From assembly GCA_033296725.1 (NCBI GenBank), contig MU857618.1, positions 192,721 to 256,720 on the forward strand: 64,000 nucleotides of DNA, in the 5' to 3' direction. This DNA is from Corynascus novoguineensis. Lineage: Eukaryota > Ascomycota > Sordariomycetes > Sordariales > Chaetomiaceae. Under the pieces are notes generated by a model. That model was not told where the DNA came from. It searched no databases and saw only the letters and a list, made by a program, of their open reading frames with translations. Positions 1 to 12,503 of this stretch are shown here, one piece after another (positions within the stretch are counted from its first letter, which is position 1; each line of letters opens with the position of its first letter). Made by a program: the position numbers and the translations under genes.

Positions 1-3000
1 CAGCCAGTCTAGCACGACTCAGGAAAGTCAATTCAAAGCAACCATGACCAAAGCCCAGCTCTTCCACTCGTGGTTTTCCAAGTATCTTGCCGGTTACGAG
101 TCTCCTGCTTTTCAGGATGAAGCTCAGAAGCTCGCCTTCAAATCTATCACGCAGTCGGCTGCTCAAATTCGGGCCTCGGGCAACGCGGAAAAGGGAACGC
201 ACGAGAGCAACCTACTTTTGGAAATTCTGGAGGATTGGGATCGCAAAAACCGACTTCTGAACGAGCCAGCACGCGACGTCGCCCTGTCTATGCTTTGCGG
301 GGTGTTCAAGGTCCCACCATCTAGTCGACTCGATGTCATCGAGAGTGATGATGACGCGCTGAGCCACGCTTCCGTAGTGTGGAAGAGCTGCGCATCGCAG
401 CGGTTAAGCGGGGAATACCTCGCCTGGGCCGGACGGGTTCTAGGCCGCTCATTTGCAGCATCAGGTGAAGTTCCAGACGAGCTCTTGCGTGAATCTCTTC
501 TCAAGGAGTACCGCAGACTCTCGTTGGACATTGGCGGCTCAGAAGAGGGGCTGCTGAATCTCATCGAGGCGCTCACCGTCAGTGGCGACTGTTTCACGGC
601 CGGTTTGGCCGAGGCCGCTTTGCGTACTGTTGTGTCAGATGCCGTGAGCGACGATGACCATGACCTTCTCGGCTCTTGCCAGCAGAGCCTTGCTGAATCG
701 CTGCTTATTTCGTCCAACTGGGACCCTTACCGGACACCACAGTCTGATCATTACAAGGTCGATACCGTGTTGGAGGAGGAAGTGTTTTCGGCCAAGCATC
801 TGGAAAGTCCGAACTGGTCCCAGCGGCTCGCGACTTACCTCGCTCAGTCGGTGCCGGAAATCGTGACGCTGAGGGTGCTGCCGCCCATCCTGAGCAAGGT
901 CAAAGGGTTTGCCGAGCGGGCCTTCCCCTTCGTTGTTCACCTTGTTTTGGCGTATCAACTGGATAAGCAGCAAGGGATCAAACGACAACTCTCGGAGGCA
1001 CTCAAAGTGTGGTTGAACTCTACATCTGACCTGGCTAAGGAGAACCTAAAGCTGCTCATTAACACTATTCTTTATCTGAGAACGCAGCCGCTACCAGGAG
1101 AAACTTCAATCGCGGACCGGAGTCACTGGCTGGAGGCCAACTTGTCAAGCGCAGCGGCAGCTGCAGGACGGTGTGGGATGTTCAAGGTTGCTCTCTTGTT
1201 TGTTGAGCTAGCCAGCTCTGAGTCATCCCGGGGCTCACGGCGCTCGTCCACTCTTCGAGAGCCTGAAGACTCTAGCGAGGTTTTGCTGGATATATTTGAA
1301 AACATAGACGATCCAGACGCGTACTATGGTCTCAACCAGGATGCTTCGCTGTCCACAGTCGTGGCTCGCCTGGAGTATGAAAATGACGGAAGCAAAAGCC
1401 TTGCTTTCCGCGGTGCGCAGTACGACAGCCACCTGCGGAGCAGGGACTCGGCCTCGCGGCAAGATGGGCAAGCTCTCATAAAAGCTCTCAGCAGCCTCGG
1501 CCTCGCCGGCTTGTCGAATTCCCTGCTTCAGACCCAACAAAGCCTGGATGGTTCCTCCGACTCGCTAGATGGAACATTTACCACGGCGAGGAGGCTCGAG
1601 ATGTGGAACCTTCCAGCGCCGTCAACAAACGACAACTGGGCTGTTACGGTGTATAAGGCCTACCAGAGCATGCACCAAGCTCCTGACATTGACGCTGTTA
1701 GAGGTGTTATTCACGACGGTCTGAGAAGCACTGTTCGCCATCTCAGCAGCCGCGGTCTCAACAGTTCTACCCTGCGTCATCAACTTGGGGCACTCGCAGC
1801 GTTGGCGGAGCTTGACGATGTGCTGAACGTTACTGATCAGTCTGAGCTACAACAAGCGCTAAAAAGCTTTGAAAAACGGTCCAAGTGGATGATGAGTGGA
1901 CGGTAAGAGCCTTCTTTCCTGCTCTAGTGAGAAGATGATAATGCTAATGACGATAGATACGCCGACGTTGGTCAACTCCTGTCATGCAGAGAAACCACCC
2001 TGAGCATGTGGAGCCAACACCACAGGCTGAGAGCCACGAGGTTAACTCCGGCAGATGCTCGCCTTGTCCAAATTCGTGGCATGCTACTTTCATCTGACAT
2101 CTTCCGGTTCCACCGAGCACACCAAGAAACTTTGAATCTGTCGACAACGCTCACCGACCTCATTGGATCAAGCGAGTCATTGGGCCTGAGCGTTGATGCT
2201 GCTATCAAGATGGAGACTGCCAACTCGTTGTGGGACCAAGGAGAGATGATTACCTCTATCCGAATGCTGCAAGCCATCGACAAGGACTCATCCCTAAAGA
2301 AACAGACCGTACCGGTTAGCCGGCCGGATCTTCTGTCGAAAATCGGGTACCAGGTCTCAGTTGCTAGACTGGAAAGTCCAGACAGCATTCAGAAGAAATA
2401 CCTCGAACCGGCGCTCAAAGAACTCAGAGGCAAGATTGAAGGAAAGGAAGCTGGCCGGGTTTTTCACCAGTTTGCCATGTTCTGTGACGAGCAGCTCCAG
2501 AACCCTGACAGCTTAGAGGATCTGGCACGCTTGCAAAACCTCAAGAAAGGCAAAGATGAAGAAGTGGCCCAGTTGAAGGCATTGATTGCCAACTCCAAGG
2601 ACTCGCAGCACAAAAACAGGTACTCAAGCCACCTTGCCAAAGCAAGACAGTGGCAGGACCTTGACCAGCAGGAGCTCCGGCGGGTGGAGCAGAGCCGGTC
2701 TGAGTTCCTACGCTTGAGTCTCGAGAATTACCTGCTCTCTCTTGCGGCTTCCGACGAGCATAATAACGACGCCCTGCGTTTTATGGCTCTGTGGCTGGAG
2801 CAGTCAGAGGAGGACGTCTCGAATGAGGCTGTCAAGAAATATATCGGGAAAGTTCCGACGCGCAAGTTTGCGCCCTTGATGAACCAATTATCATCGCGGC
2901 TGCAGGACCAGCCAGTTCTCTTTCAAAAGCTCTTGATCGATCTGGTATACCGCATCTGTGTCGACCATCCTTACCATGGAATGTACCACATCTGGTCCGG

Positions 3001-4478
3001 CGCAAGGACTCGCGTCAACAAAGACGACGAGGTGGCCGTTTCTCGCCAGAAGGCAACCGATAGGGTGGCCAAGGCCCTCACAAAGTCGGAGGCTGTGTCC
3101 AAGATCTGGCAAGCAATCGACCAGACAAGCCGGGCTTACCACGCACTCGCCATGGACCGCGATCCGAACCGTTACAAAGCTGGACACAAGATTCCATTAA
3201 AAAGCTCATCCGTCGGACAAAGCTTTTTGAGTATCCTCGCCAAGTATCCCATCCCACCGCCGACGATGCAGATAGCTCTGTCGGCGAGCCAGGACTACTC
3301 CCATGTGCCCATGATCCATAAGTTCGAGCCGGATATGTCCATTGCCTCGGGCGTGAGCGCGCCCAAGATCATCACTGCTGTTGGTACCAACGGTCAACGA
3401 TTCAAACAGCTTGTCAAAGGAGGTAACGACGACCTGCGCCAGGACGCTATCATGGAGCAGGTATTTGCCGCCGTCTCGGAGCTCCTCAAGCTCCACCGGA
3501 CAACAAGACAGAGAAACTTGGGCGTCAGAACGTACAAGGTTCTTCCCCTGACATCTTCATCGGGTCTTATCGAGTTCGTCTCGAACACGATTCCCCTTCA
3601 CGAATATCTTATGCCCGCTCACGAGAGGTACTATCCGAAAGACCTAAAAGGCTCACAATGCCGCAAAGAGATATCCAACGCCCAGACCAAAACCACGGAA
3701 ACCCGCATCTCGGTTTACCGCAAGGTCACAGAACGCTTCCACCCGGTCATGCGCTACTTCTTCATGGAGTACTTTCCGGACCCGGACGAATGGTTCCACA
3801 AACGCACCGCCTACACCCGCACGACCGCTGCCATCTCGATGCTGGGCCACGTGCTTGGGCTGGGCGACCGGCACGGGCACAACATTTTGCTCGACACCAA
3901 AACGGGCGAGGTGGTGCACATCGACCTGGGCGTGGCGTTCGAGATGGGCCGTGTCCTGCCCGTGCCAGAACTCGTGCCCTTCCGCCTGACGCGCGACATC
4001 GTAGACGGCATGGGCATCACCAAGACGGAGGGCGTCTTCCGCCGGTGCTGCGAGTTCACGCTGGACGCCCTGCGTGAGGAGGCCGCATCGATCCAGACAA
4101 TCCTGGATAGTTTGCGGCACGACACGCTGTACCAGTGGTCCATCTCGCCCGTGCGCATGGCCAAGCTTCAGAACGCACGCGGCTCTGCCGGAGACGGTGG
4201 GGACGATGGTGAGGGCGAGGATGTTGGCGGGGCCGGAGGGGAGAAGAAGGCGAAGTCGGTCAATGAGCCCAGCGAGGCGGATCGTGCTATCGAGGTGGTC
4301 AAGAAGAAGCTGAGCAAGACGCTGAGTGTCATGGCGACGGTGAACGATTTGATTAACCAGGCGACCAGCGTGTCGAATTTGGCAGTTTTGTATTCAGGTA
4401 AGCTTTTCCTGACTTATATCTCCCGCTTTTCCTCGGACGACTCACTAACACTCTGCAGGTTGGGCGGCATATGCTTGA
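1..4478 (+). CDS. tel1: Tel1/ATM-family PI3K-like protein kinase, C-terminal part (5' partial)
   Basis: This is the C-terminal ~1450 residues of a PIKK of the ATM/Tel1 branch, the nuclear serine/threonine kinase that signals DNA double-strand breaks and protects telomeres. The frame is open to the left edge, so the ATG at 44 is internal and the N-terminal HEAT repeats lie outside. Modelled exons are 1-1902, 1957-4397 and 4459-4478, with introns of 54 nt (GTAAGA, GCTAATGA branch) and 61 nt (GTAAGC, ACTAAC branch); phases agree. The first exon and early second exon are helical FAT-type sequence. The kinase domain follows, with GLGDRHGHNILL as catalytic loop and HIDLGVAFE as the DFG equivalent. 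An acidic, glycine-rich insert (~4180-4270) precedes the FATC tail. The tail ends LYSGWAAYA and is completed only by splicing into the 20-nt last exon. The gene is convergent with snf5. Family assignment is firm; Tel1 rather than Mec1 rests on overall motif similarity. Confidence 0.93.
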
Positions 4479-5037
4479 ATAACTAGGATGATAAGCCAAG
4501 ATGTGTATATTATTGATCGTGCTGTTCAAATGTACGACATCTCCCGTCGGTCATGGCTTGGATAGTGGTCGTGTGCCGTTGCAATACGTGACACTGTCAA
4601 GAACATCTGGTACTATGCGATCTCCGATTTTGCTACCCGAAGGGTCAAGTAGCGAAGGACACCTCCTTCTTGTCCCGACGAGGGGCTACGCCGTGAAATT
4701 GGATTTGAAGCAGAACGTGCAGCCTTGTCTACACCTTGAACATGGTTCCAAGTTTGAATCTCCTCCACGCTGACCTGTAAAACCAAAACAATGAACGCCT
4801 CCTTACTCCGGCCCGTCCAACCATTTTGTACATGTACATCCAATATGAACACCTATCCGTCCTGCCCTGATGGCACAGGGTAGTCAAGGACTTGGCTTGC
4901 AAAATACATCGCACTCGTCAGCCCCCACAACACCTCCCATAACAGGCTCAGCACATTGCATTCCTCGTCCCGTGCCCAGGTGCGGGTCCCCCGAAACTGC
5001 AGCATTACGCCGCCATACTCCAGTCAACGCTCCTTTC
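4479..5037. other. Convergent 3' region between tel1 and snf5
   Basis: These 559 bases lie between the stop codons of two convergent genes and should hold both 3' UTRs and terminators. No conserved open frame or RNA gene is visible. Confidence 0.6.
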
Positions 5038-7379
5038 TCATACTCCTCCCCCACTTCCTGCCGCCGCTGCCCCGCCTCCCATCCCCCCTTTCAACCTCGC
5101 CATGACCCGCTCCCGGTGCGCGCGGTTCTTCAGGTGCACCTCGAAGTTCTGCACCGTCATCTCAGGCCCCGCAGTGTACGACTTGCCGGGACAGTCGCGG
5201 CAGCGGATGCGGGGGAGCCAGGCGAATTGGATGTTGGCCGGGATCGGCTCGCCTGGCTGCAGGGACAGGGGCAGGGGGACGAACGAGTTGGTGTCGGTGT
5301 TGATGGCGCAGTAGCGCATGGTGGCCTCGAACGCGTCGGTTGGGTACGACTTGAGGAGGGTCGCGAGAGCCGAGGTCAACCAGTCGGGTGGTGGGGGCTG
5401 TTTTTGGAAGGTTGCTTGTTAGCAGCTCATCTCTTCTTCCTGTTTGTGTGTGTGTAAGGAGTTGAAAGTGGGGGTTGTATTACCGATGGTTGGTTCGGGG
5501 CTGTGCCGTTAGGGCCAGGTGGAGGGGCCGGCACGCGACCTATTTGACCCTGGAGGGAGGGTGCGGAGTTGGGCTTCGGTGGCAGGTGTTGGTTAGACGC
5601 GGAGGGGGTGGAAGGAGGTCCCATGGAGTTGCCGGCGGCGCTTGGGGCTCGTTGGTGGGCTATGGTGGGCGTGGCGGAGGCGTGTGGTGTCTGTCGGGCT
5701 CGGAGGTCGCGCATGAGCTTCCTTAGTTTTGCAGGGTTGACGCGCAGGGTGACAATTTGTTGTTGCGGTTCTTCGGTCTGTTCGCGGGTGGCTTCGCGAC
5801 CGAAGCGGCGGGATGTGCGCGTTTCATGGTGGTGAATGATGACTTCGGGGGTTTCGGATCGGCCCAGGTTCGCCATCCGCTGCGCGGCTGCACTTGCGGC
5901 GCCGCGCATCCCCCTGGTTCTAGCCGTGCCCTGAAGCTGTGACATGGCCGGTGAGTCGGGAGCTGAGTCGTCGCTGTCCTCCGAGTCAGACAGATCGCCA
6001 TCGCGAGCCGTCCTCTTGCCTCTCCCAGTCAAACCGGATCCCAATGCCCGTTTGTAAAGGCGGCTCTCGTCAATGTTCGGCGCTGCACCGGGTAATACCG
6101 AAGACACAATGGACGTCCGTATCGTTCTTTGTCTCTCCTTCAAATCTGGCAGCTGAGGACCGCCGCGCCGATTGATGGACCGCTTCTGCCTCCTCTGCTC
6201 GCGCGAAAACATGGTCTCGGTCCTCTCCAGCTCGGCTTCCGTGTTCTCGTACAAGTAGGGCGCGTAATCTTTCGCTTGTTGCTGCGGCCTGAATACGGAG
6301 GGCAAAGGTGTAGGTAGAAAAGCAGCGACAAGATCAGCATCCTCAATGGGGCGGCCGTCAAACGGATGCCCGACGCTATACAAGCTACGGGTGAATAGCT
6401 GCGCCTGTTCCCGTATACAGTGAGCAATCGCTGTAGAGAACTCGCCAGAGAGAGACAGGTCGCGGGCCATGCTGGCGGCAAACTCCTCGGGCGAATTCAT
6501 GGGGTTGTTGATGTCCCATTCAAACTGATCAACCAACGTATGGGCGCCAATCGTGATATTTAGCTTTACGAGTATGCGCATTTCGTCGTTCTTATACGCC
6601 GAGTACGGGAGCTCGGGGTCGAGAGCGTCTTCTTCGGAGTAGGCGAAGGGGTAGAAATCGTTGAGCTGCTCGTGTATCTGCTGCACGACCTGGTCGTAAA
6701 CTGGTTTATCGGTGGCGGGATTCAGGCCCATGTCTTCGATCAGCTGCGCAGCAAAAAGCTCGACGGATATGAGGCGCTCATGGAGATTAAAGGTGAATGT
6801 GTCGCGAAGCTTGATCTTGTCCCAATCGACGTCGATGCGGACCGGCACCAATTCCTCGTGCTGCTCTGCCTGCTTCTTCATGTCCTTTTTGGAGAATTTG
6901 AGGGCGGGTGTGGTCCGTTTTCCGGGACGCGGTTTCTGCGATGGGTATATGATCTTGGTCGTAGTTCCATTCTCGGTGTAGCCGTTGCCGTAGCCGCGAT
7001 AGCCTTCACCATAGAGTCGGGAGGGGAACGCAGCATAGAAGTCCCTGTATTGCCGGTAGTCGCTCGCGCGAGCGAGCATATCTTTCGTGTCCTTTTCGAG
7101 CCTGATTTGAGCCTCCTTCAGGGCCGCCGAGTGTATCCAATCGTGTATTTGGAAGCGCTCCACAATCACCTTGTTGAGTGCCTCCTTGTTGCGAACCGAG
7201 GGCGTGGTAGTCGTATCGGCCTGAGGGGTGCCGGATGGGGGCACTGCTGCACCGGCATTCGCCGGCGCTGTTGCTGAAGTTGTAGATGAAGACGCAGCGG
7301 TGGTTGAGGGTGCCGCAGATGACGATCCGTCGCCATCGCCGCCAGCGGCTGGCGGTGCGGACACCTGCGAAGCCGCCAT
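5038..7379 (-). CDS. snf5: SWI/SNF chromatin-remodelling subunit Snf5 (SMARCB1 family)
   Basis: Core subunit of the nuclear ATP-dependent SWI/SNF remodeler, 751 aa in this model. Exons on the minus strand are 7379-5484 and 5397-5038; the 86-nt intron has donor GTAATA, branch GCTAACA and acceptor AACAG, phase 0. The N-terminus (1-60) is low-complexity Ala/Ser/Thr. The SNF5 homology domain runs from about residue 178 to 400 and contains the two repeats, recognisable at DTFTFNLHERLISVELFAAQ and ILVKLNITIGAHTLVDQFEW. The middle is Ser/Arg-rich and acidic. The second exon encodes the fungal C-terminal CxxC-(x18)-H-(x5)-H zinc-finger-like block (CRDC ... HLKNRAH). The ATG at 7379 is the first in frame and is followed by the expected low-complexity leader. 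The gene is divergent from the PA2G4-like gene at 8273 and convergent with tel1. Sfh1 of RSC is the alternative paralogue; the long C-terminal extension favours Snf5. Confidence 0.92.
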
Positions 7380-8272
7380 GGAGGGAAAAATGGAGGGAAA
7401 GAAGAATGGAAGAAAAATGAATGTCGCCGCAACAGCGCAGCAGAGAGGTCCCTTGATGCGCGCCGCGTTGGGCGTTGAGGTCGCGTGAATCGGGGTGTTT
7501 TGTTGCCGGAGTTGACGAGATGCGACGATGCGCTGTCGCTGGACCTCGACTTCGCGGTGAGGCTGGCCTACTGTGTAGGCACGGATGCGCGAATGGTTAA
7601 AGAAACGGCAGAGCGCGACTGGCCAATGGGATGATGGACACCGTGGGTCAGTCAGAACATTTATGTCTGGCCTTCGAAGTATGGACTACTCCCTTGACAG
7701 AATTGCTGGATATACCACGGAAAGTCCTGCAAGTAATGTAGTCCTGAGACTAAAAGTGCCACACCAATAAAACTTTCATGGCAGATTCAGACCGCCAACT
7801 CTTAGGAGGATAAAAAACCAAGTAGATATCGTATTATATACGTATTATTTTGTCTCATTTTCGTTATTATAAGATACTATTCGAGGTTGATTGCGGCGCA
7901 ACGCAGCCTGCAAAGCACCAGCAGCGTGCCTCTGAGGTACTTGTACCAAGCGTTCTGTAGCGTATGTACAAAGCCCTTTGGCCTTGATTTCCAGGTTGGC
8001 TCGAGCTCCTCGTTTCGCATAGCGGCTCCTCGGGTCGTCATCAGCAGCTTGGCGGGCCGCAGCTCGTCTAGAGCGGAGCCCGAACACAAACAGAAACCCC
8101 TCCCCCGCCTTGACAAAAACCAAGCAGCGGGAGCTCAAAATCGTCACGCATCCCCACAGCTTGTTTTCATTCCTTCCTTCTGGTCCTCCCGCTGCGGTCC
8201 TTTCCTCTTGGACACACTGGAATTTCATTGAATTTGAAGCCGCTCGCTCGGTTATAGCTCAAGGTAGTCAAA
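7380..8272. promoter_or_regulatory. Divergent promoter region, snf5 / PA2G4-like gene
   Basis: An 893-base spacer between two divergent start codons, so both promoters and 5' UTRs must lie here. A short AT-rich stretch (about 7795-7880) separates two more GC-rich flanks. No coding potential was seen and no specific factor site is claimed. Confidence 0.5.
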
Positions 8273-9932
8273 ATGGCGACCGAAGCGCAGGGTACGGGTC
8301 AGTAAACAAAAGAGCCCATGTTCTTCCCGAGTTTCCAAGCTCTTGTTCCAAACTTGCCTAGCTGTTGCAGCTCCCTCGTCCTCCCAGTCTTCTCACCCGT
8401 CCTCGTTCTCCTTCCGCCCGTCTGTTTGGATTCTGTTCTGGTTGCTCCCGCAGCTTTTGCATCTTGCCCAGTCTGACCCTGTTTCCTTCCCCTCCCCCCA
8501 CTCCCCCCTCTCTTCCCCTTCTCCCTGTTCTGGCAGTCCCTGCGTGATCTTGGTGCTGATCCTTGTCCCAGATTATACCCTCAACAACCCCGATACTATC
8601 ACCAAATATAAGACGGCCGGTCAGATCTCCGAGAAGGTTCTGGCTGAGGTGTCGAAGCTCTGTGTCGCCGGCAGCAAGGTCGTTGACATCTGCGAGAAGG
8701 GCGACAAGCTCATTGAGGAGGAGCTTGCCAAGGTCTACCGCGGCAAGAAGATCACCAAGGGTACGTGTTGGCTTGGCGCTGTTACCGAGGTCGGCAATCA
8801 GCTGATTACTCACGCGTGGTGCTCTAGGTTTCTCGCACCCAACCACTGTATCCCCTGCTGCTTTCGTCACTCCTTACACCCCGCTCAGGTCGGATGAGAA
8901 GGAGGCTGCTGTCGAGCTCCAGCCCGGCGAGCCTGTGAAGATCCAGCTGGGCGCCCAGATTGACGGGTTTGGCTCCATCGTGTGCGACACTGTCCTGGCG
9001 AGGAAGGCCGATGAGGAAGAGGCTGTGATTGAGGGTCGGTCGGCCGATCTTCTCCTGGCCACTCATTATGCCAACGAGCTCCTGTTGCGATTGATGGTGC
9101 CTCCGGGACTCCTGGCTCAGGGCAGCGACGAGGAAAAGGCTAAAGCGGCCGCGGCCAAGCCCCCGACTCAGTCCAAGATCACCAGCCTCCTCGAGAAGGT
9201 TACCCAGGCTTACGATTGCAACCTTGTCGAGAGCACGACCTCGTGGCTCTTCGACCGGAACGAGATCGAGAGCACCAAGAAGATCGTCATCGCTCCTGGC
9301 GAGAACACCAAGGGCGAGGGCGTCCCCGCGGTCGGCGAGGTTTGGGGTGTGGAGATGGGCGTCAGTCTTGGGTCCGGCAAGGTCAAGCAGTTTGAGCAGC
9401 GGACGACCCTCCACCGTCGTACCGCCAACACGTATTCTCTGAAGCGGCCTACCTCGCGCAAGATCCTGTCAGAGGTGCAGAAGAAGTTCGGCACCTTCCC
9501 CTTCAGCCTGCGGCAACTTGACGACGAGCGCGACGCCAAGTCTGGTGTGATCGAGTGCGTGCGTGGAAACGTCTTCCGCCAGTACGAGGTTACGGGTGAT
9601 AAGGACAATTCACCTGTGGCTAGGCTCTTGACCACTATTGGTAAGGCTTTCTCTGCTGGTCTTTTAATTTGGGGAAAACAGAGTCACATGCTAATCATAC
9701 GGCAGCTATCACCAAGAACGGCATCACCAAGCTGGGTGGTCCGCCGGCCATGGACCTCAGCAAGGTCAAGTCGGACAAGAAGATTGAGGACGAGGAGGTC
9801 CTCAAGATTCTGGAGCAGCCGCTAGCCCGCAACACGGGCAAGAGCAAGAACAAGAAGAAGAAGAAGAAGCCGGCCAAGAAGGCAGCCAAGGAGGAAGAGG
9901 ACGACGAGGAGGATGAGAGCGACGATGAGTAA
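8273..9932 (+). CDS. PA2G4/Ebp1/Cdb4-like protein (methionine aminopeptidase fold)
   Basis: Member of the PA2G4/Ebp1 family (Cdb4 in fission yeast): pita-bread-fold proteins related to methionine aminopeptidases and generally regarded as non-catalytic, linked to ribosome binding, growth and nucleic-acid binding. Four exons (8273-8291, 8572-8760, 8828-9640, 9706-9932) give 415 aa with consistent phases. Exon 1 encodes only MATEAQ plus one base; intron 1 is 280 nt and CT-rich. The protein continues DYTLNNPDTITKYKTAGQIS, the standard start of the family, then GFSHPTTVSPAAFVTPYTPL in exon 3, and ends with a lysine run (KNKKKKKKPAKK) and acidic tail EEEDDEEDESDDE, typical of a nucleic-acid- or ribosome-binding extension. 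Introns use GTACGG, GTACGT and GTAAGG donors. The gene is divergent from snf5. Family assignment is strong; molecular role in this fungus is inferred. Confidence 0.92.
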
Positions 9933-11079
9933 GGGCTGCGAGGGGAAGGGGGACCGGGTCGGGGTGAAGATCGCATTTTCCCACCTGTTATCACATGGAC
10001 TACTTATGGCGGCTCTGACATCAAGCTTTGCTAAAGTTGTGAGATGGAACTCTCCTAGTTTCCGGCCTGTCGGTTCTGGGCGAGGCGATTGGGAGGAAAT
10101 TTCCGTTGCAGTGTCCCCGGCGTTGGCTTATGGCTCCATCCCTAACCCGAACCGCAGCGCACTCTATCCTGCAGGAGAGCGGACGAAATCAGACATACTC
10201 TGGCCTGCACAAACGCTTTGGGATAGGGCATCGTGCTAGCAGTTGTGACCAGTGAACCCGCTCAGGGTGGGAGAGGAAGTGGTTTGTCATTGTCGGTTAT
10301 ATATAGCGTCAAAAAAAATTGCACCGGGCGGAAATCGTTGGCGACTACTCATGGATTTGACCGTTCAGGTGCGATTACGCATCCTGGGCACCTCTGCACG
10401 CATTGAAAGTTATTGTCCGCTATTGTGGTTTTGCTGATAATAGCAAAACAGGAGCATCCCCTGAGGCGGGCAAGCCCCTCGTTCGATTGTTTTCGACCCC
10501 CCTTCCGCTTCTTCTCTTCCATCTTGCATTTGCGCTTCCACGCTCAACTATCCCTCTCTCCAGCTTCTTTCTGCCCACACTTCACGATTTCACACTTTTC
10601 ATCTCGCTCACTCATCATCGAGCCGACAAAAAAAGAAGATTGAAAAAAGAAAAAAAAAGAATAAGCAGTTATCGCGTCGCAACAGGGAGCCTTTCGCGTA
10701 TTTTCAGGGGCATCCGCTTTAAAACAGAGCGGCTCATCTCAAGCGTCGAAAACGACGTCGATAATCATCAAAAAAACATTTTGAAAGAGAAGAATCCCAA
10801 CGTTTTGTTCTCGAGCAGGACCTCGAGAGCAGCTTACCAAGGTCCGCAACTGTCGGTGTTGACCTTTTGCGCCAAACCCACGCGGCACACGCTGTGTAAG
10901 CTTTCGCAGCCACGCCCCCCTGGTCGGTTCGCCTAGCACCCCAAGAAAGCTAAGATCGCTCCCTTTCCCTACGCCTCCTTCTCTCGCACCCTTTTCCAAC
11001 AGCCTCGACGCACCACGCGCAAAACCAGCAAATACACGCTATTTTTGCTTGGATCCATGTCATAGGACGGCAGGAAGGC
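9933..11079. other. Spacer and presumed 5' leader of the rco1 gene
   Basis: About 1.15 kb between the PA2G4-like stop and the first candidate start of rco1. The right half (10460-11000) is CT/A-rich like a fungal promoter and 5' UTR. A poly-T run, TGCTAAC branch and GCGCAG acceptor at 11102-11139 look like the 3' end of an intron, so part of the leader may be spliced. A 177-codon open frame ending near 10936 lies in this leader; I see no family similarity in it. Confidence 0.5.
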
Positions 11080-12468
11080 ATGTTCTACCCGAATTCGTCG
11101 ATTTTTTTTTTTTTACATAATGCTAACTTGGTTGCGCAGGCACGCGAAGACGGATCGTTGGTTCGATCAAAGAAGGGGGCCACCGCGGGCCAGGCTGCTG
11201 TTGCCGCTGCATCTCCTGGAACTCCAGGTGCTGCCTACACCCCGACGCTCGCCATGTCGGCGAACAGCACACCATCGGCCAACACGCGGGCCACGCGATC
11301 GCGCTTTTCGAGTCCGCAGACGACGGTGACAAACGGTGCGACCGATGCGTCGTCGAGGGCTCATGTCAACGGCAATGGTGCCGGCACCGGCGGCAGTGAG
11401 GGACAGAAAAGATTTATGCAGCGCTGGCTTGAACCTCCAGTGCATGTGAAGGCGAGTTACCAGGACGCCGGCCTCGTGCGGCAGGGCGTGTTTGAGAACA
11501 TGGCACCGCTCGGGACGCTACCAAAGGTCGGCCTTTTTAAGAAGACAGCGCCGCCCCCGGTTCCCACTCCCGAGCGCACCCAAGTTCGCAGGATTATTGT
11601 CAAGCAAAAGTCACGGCAGCCTCCTGCTGCTCCGGCGCCCGCACCGCCTCCTGCACCCGTGGAGGACGAGACGGAGGCAGACGAGACGGAAGAGGACGAC
11701 GACGACGACAACGACGACGGCAAGACGGTGGACCAAAACGAGGACAAGCACGGAGGCACTGGCGAGGCCGGAGTGGCCAACAAAGAGAGTCGAAAGGCGT
11801 CTAAAACGGCTGCATCGCAGCGCTCTCGCCGCTCCTTGACCTCGGGTGAGACGGATGACGAGGAATGGGCACCGGGCGCATCGGGCCAAAAAGGCAGGAC
11901 GCGGCGGAGCGTGTCACGGGCAAGCACTGTGCCATCGCAGCAACCGGGAACGGGCGCAGGCGCAGCCACGCGGCAGGTTGATTCCAAGGAGTACGTCGAC
12001 AAGGTGGTGGAGGCCGCGGTTGACGAGGCGCTCACTCATTTTCGGTACCCCACTGCTTGGGCCCTGCGCACACTCTACGATGAAAATTCATCCAACCCAG
12101 ATTTTCTCGACATGGTGCAGAAGGTGTTCTTGCAGACCGCCAACGCCGACGAACTCGAGGATTTTGCCCGCCGCATCCAGGCTAGGAAGAAGCAAGGCAA
12201 AAAAGATAACCAGGCTTTCCACTACTTCGTACTGCCATCAGCCGACAGTCCTGCCAAGCCGCAGGAACCCAAGAAGGCACCCTACGGCAACCTGGTCAAA
12301 TTTGACATTTCAAGCCTGCGTCTGGATCAGAGCGGCACCACCAAGTCTCGGAAGAGGGAGCGACCGACGGCTGCTGCATCAGAGCTGGAGCCCGAGAGGG
12401 CCGCTGAGCCCGAGCTAGAGCTAGAGCCCCAGCTCCCGCCGCGCAAAAAGCGTAAATCTGGCAGGCAT

Positions 12469-12503
<35 letters not shown>

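Noticed and set aside
5427..5483. Extension of Snf5 exon 1 to the stop at 5427 (VIQPPLSTPYTHTNRKKR tail)
   Set aside because: This is read-through of an intron. The GTAATA donor, GCTAACA branch and AACAG acceptor restore the conserved C-terminal zinc-finger-like block.
10403..10936. 177-codon plus-strand frame upstream of rco1
   Set aside because: No ATG at its listed start, composition of a CT/A-rich leader, and no recognisable domain. Treated as 5' leader.
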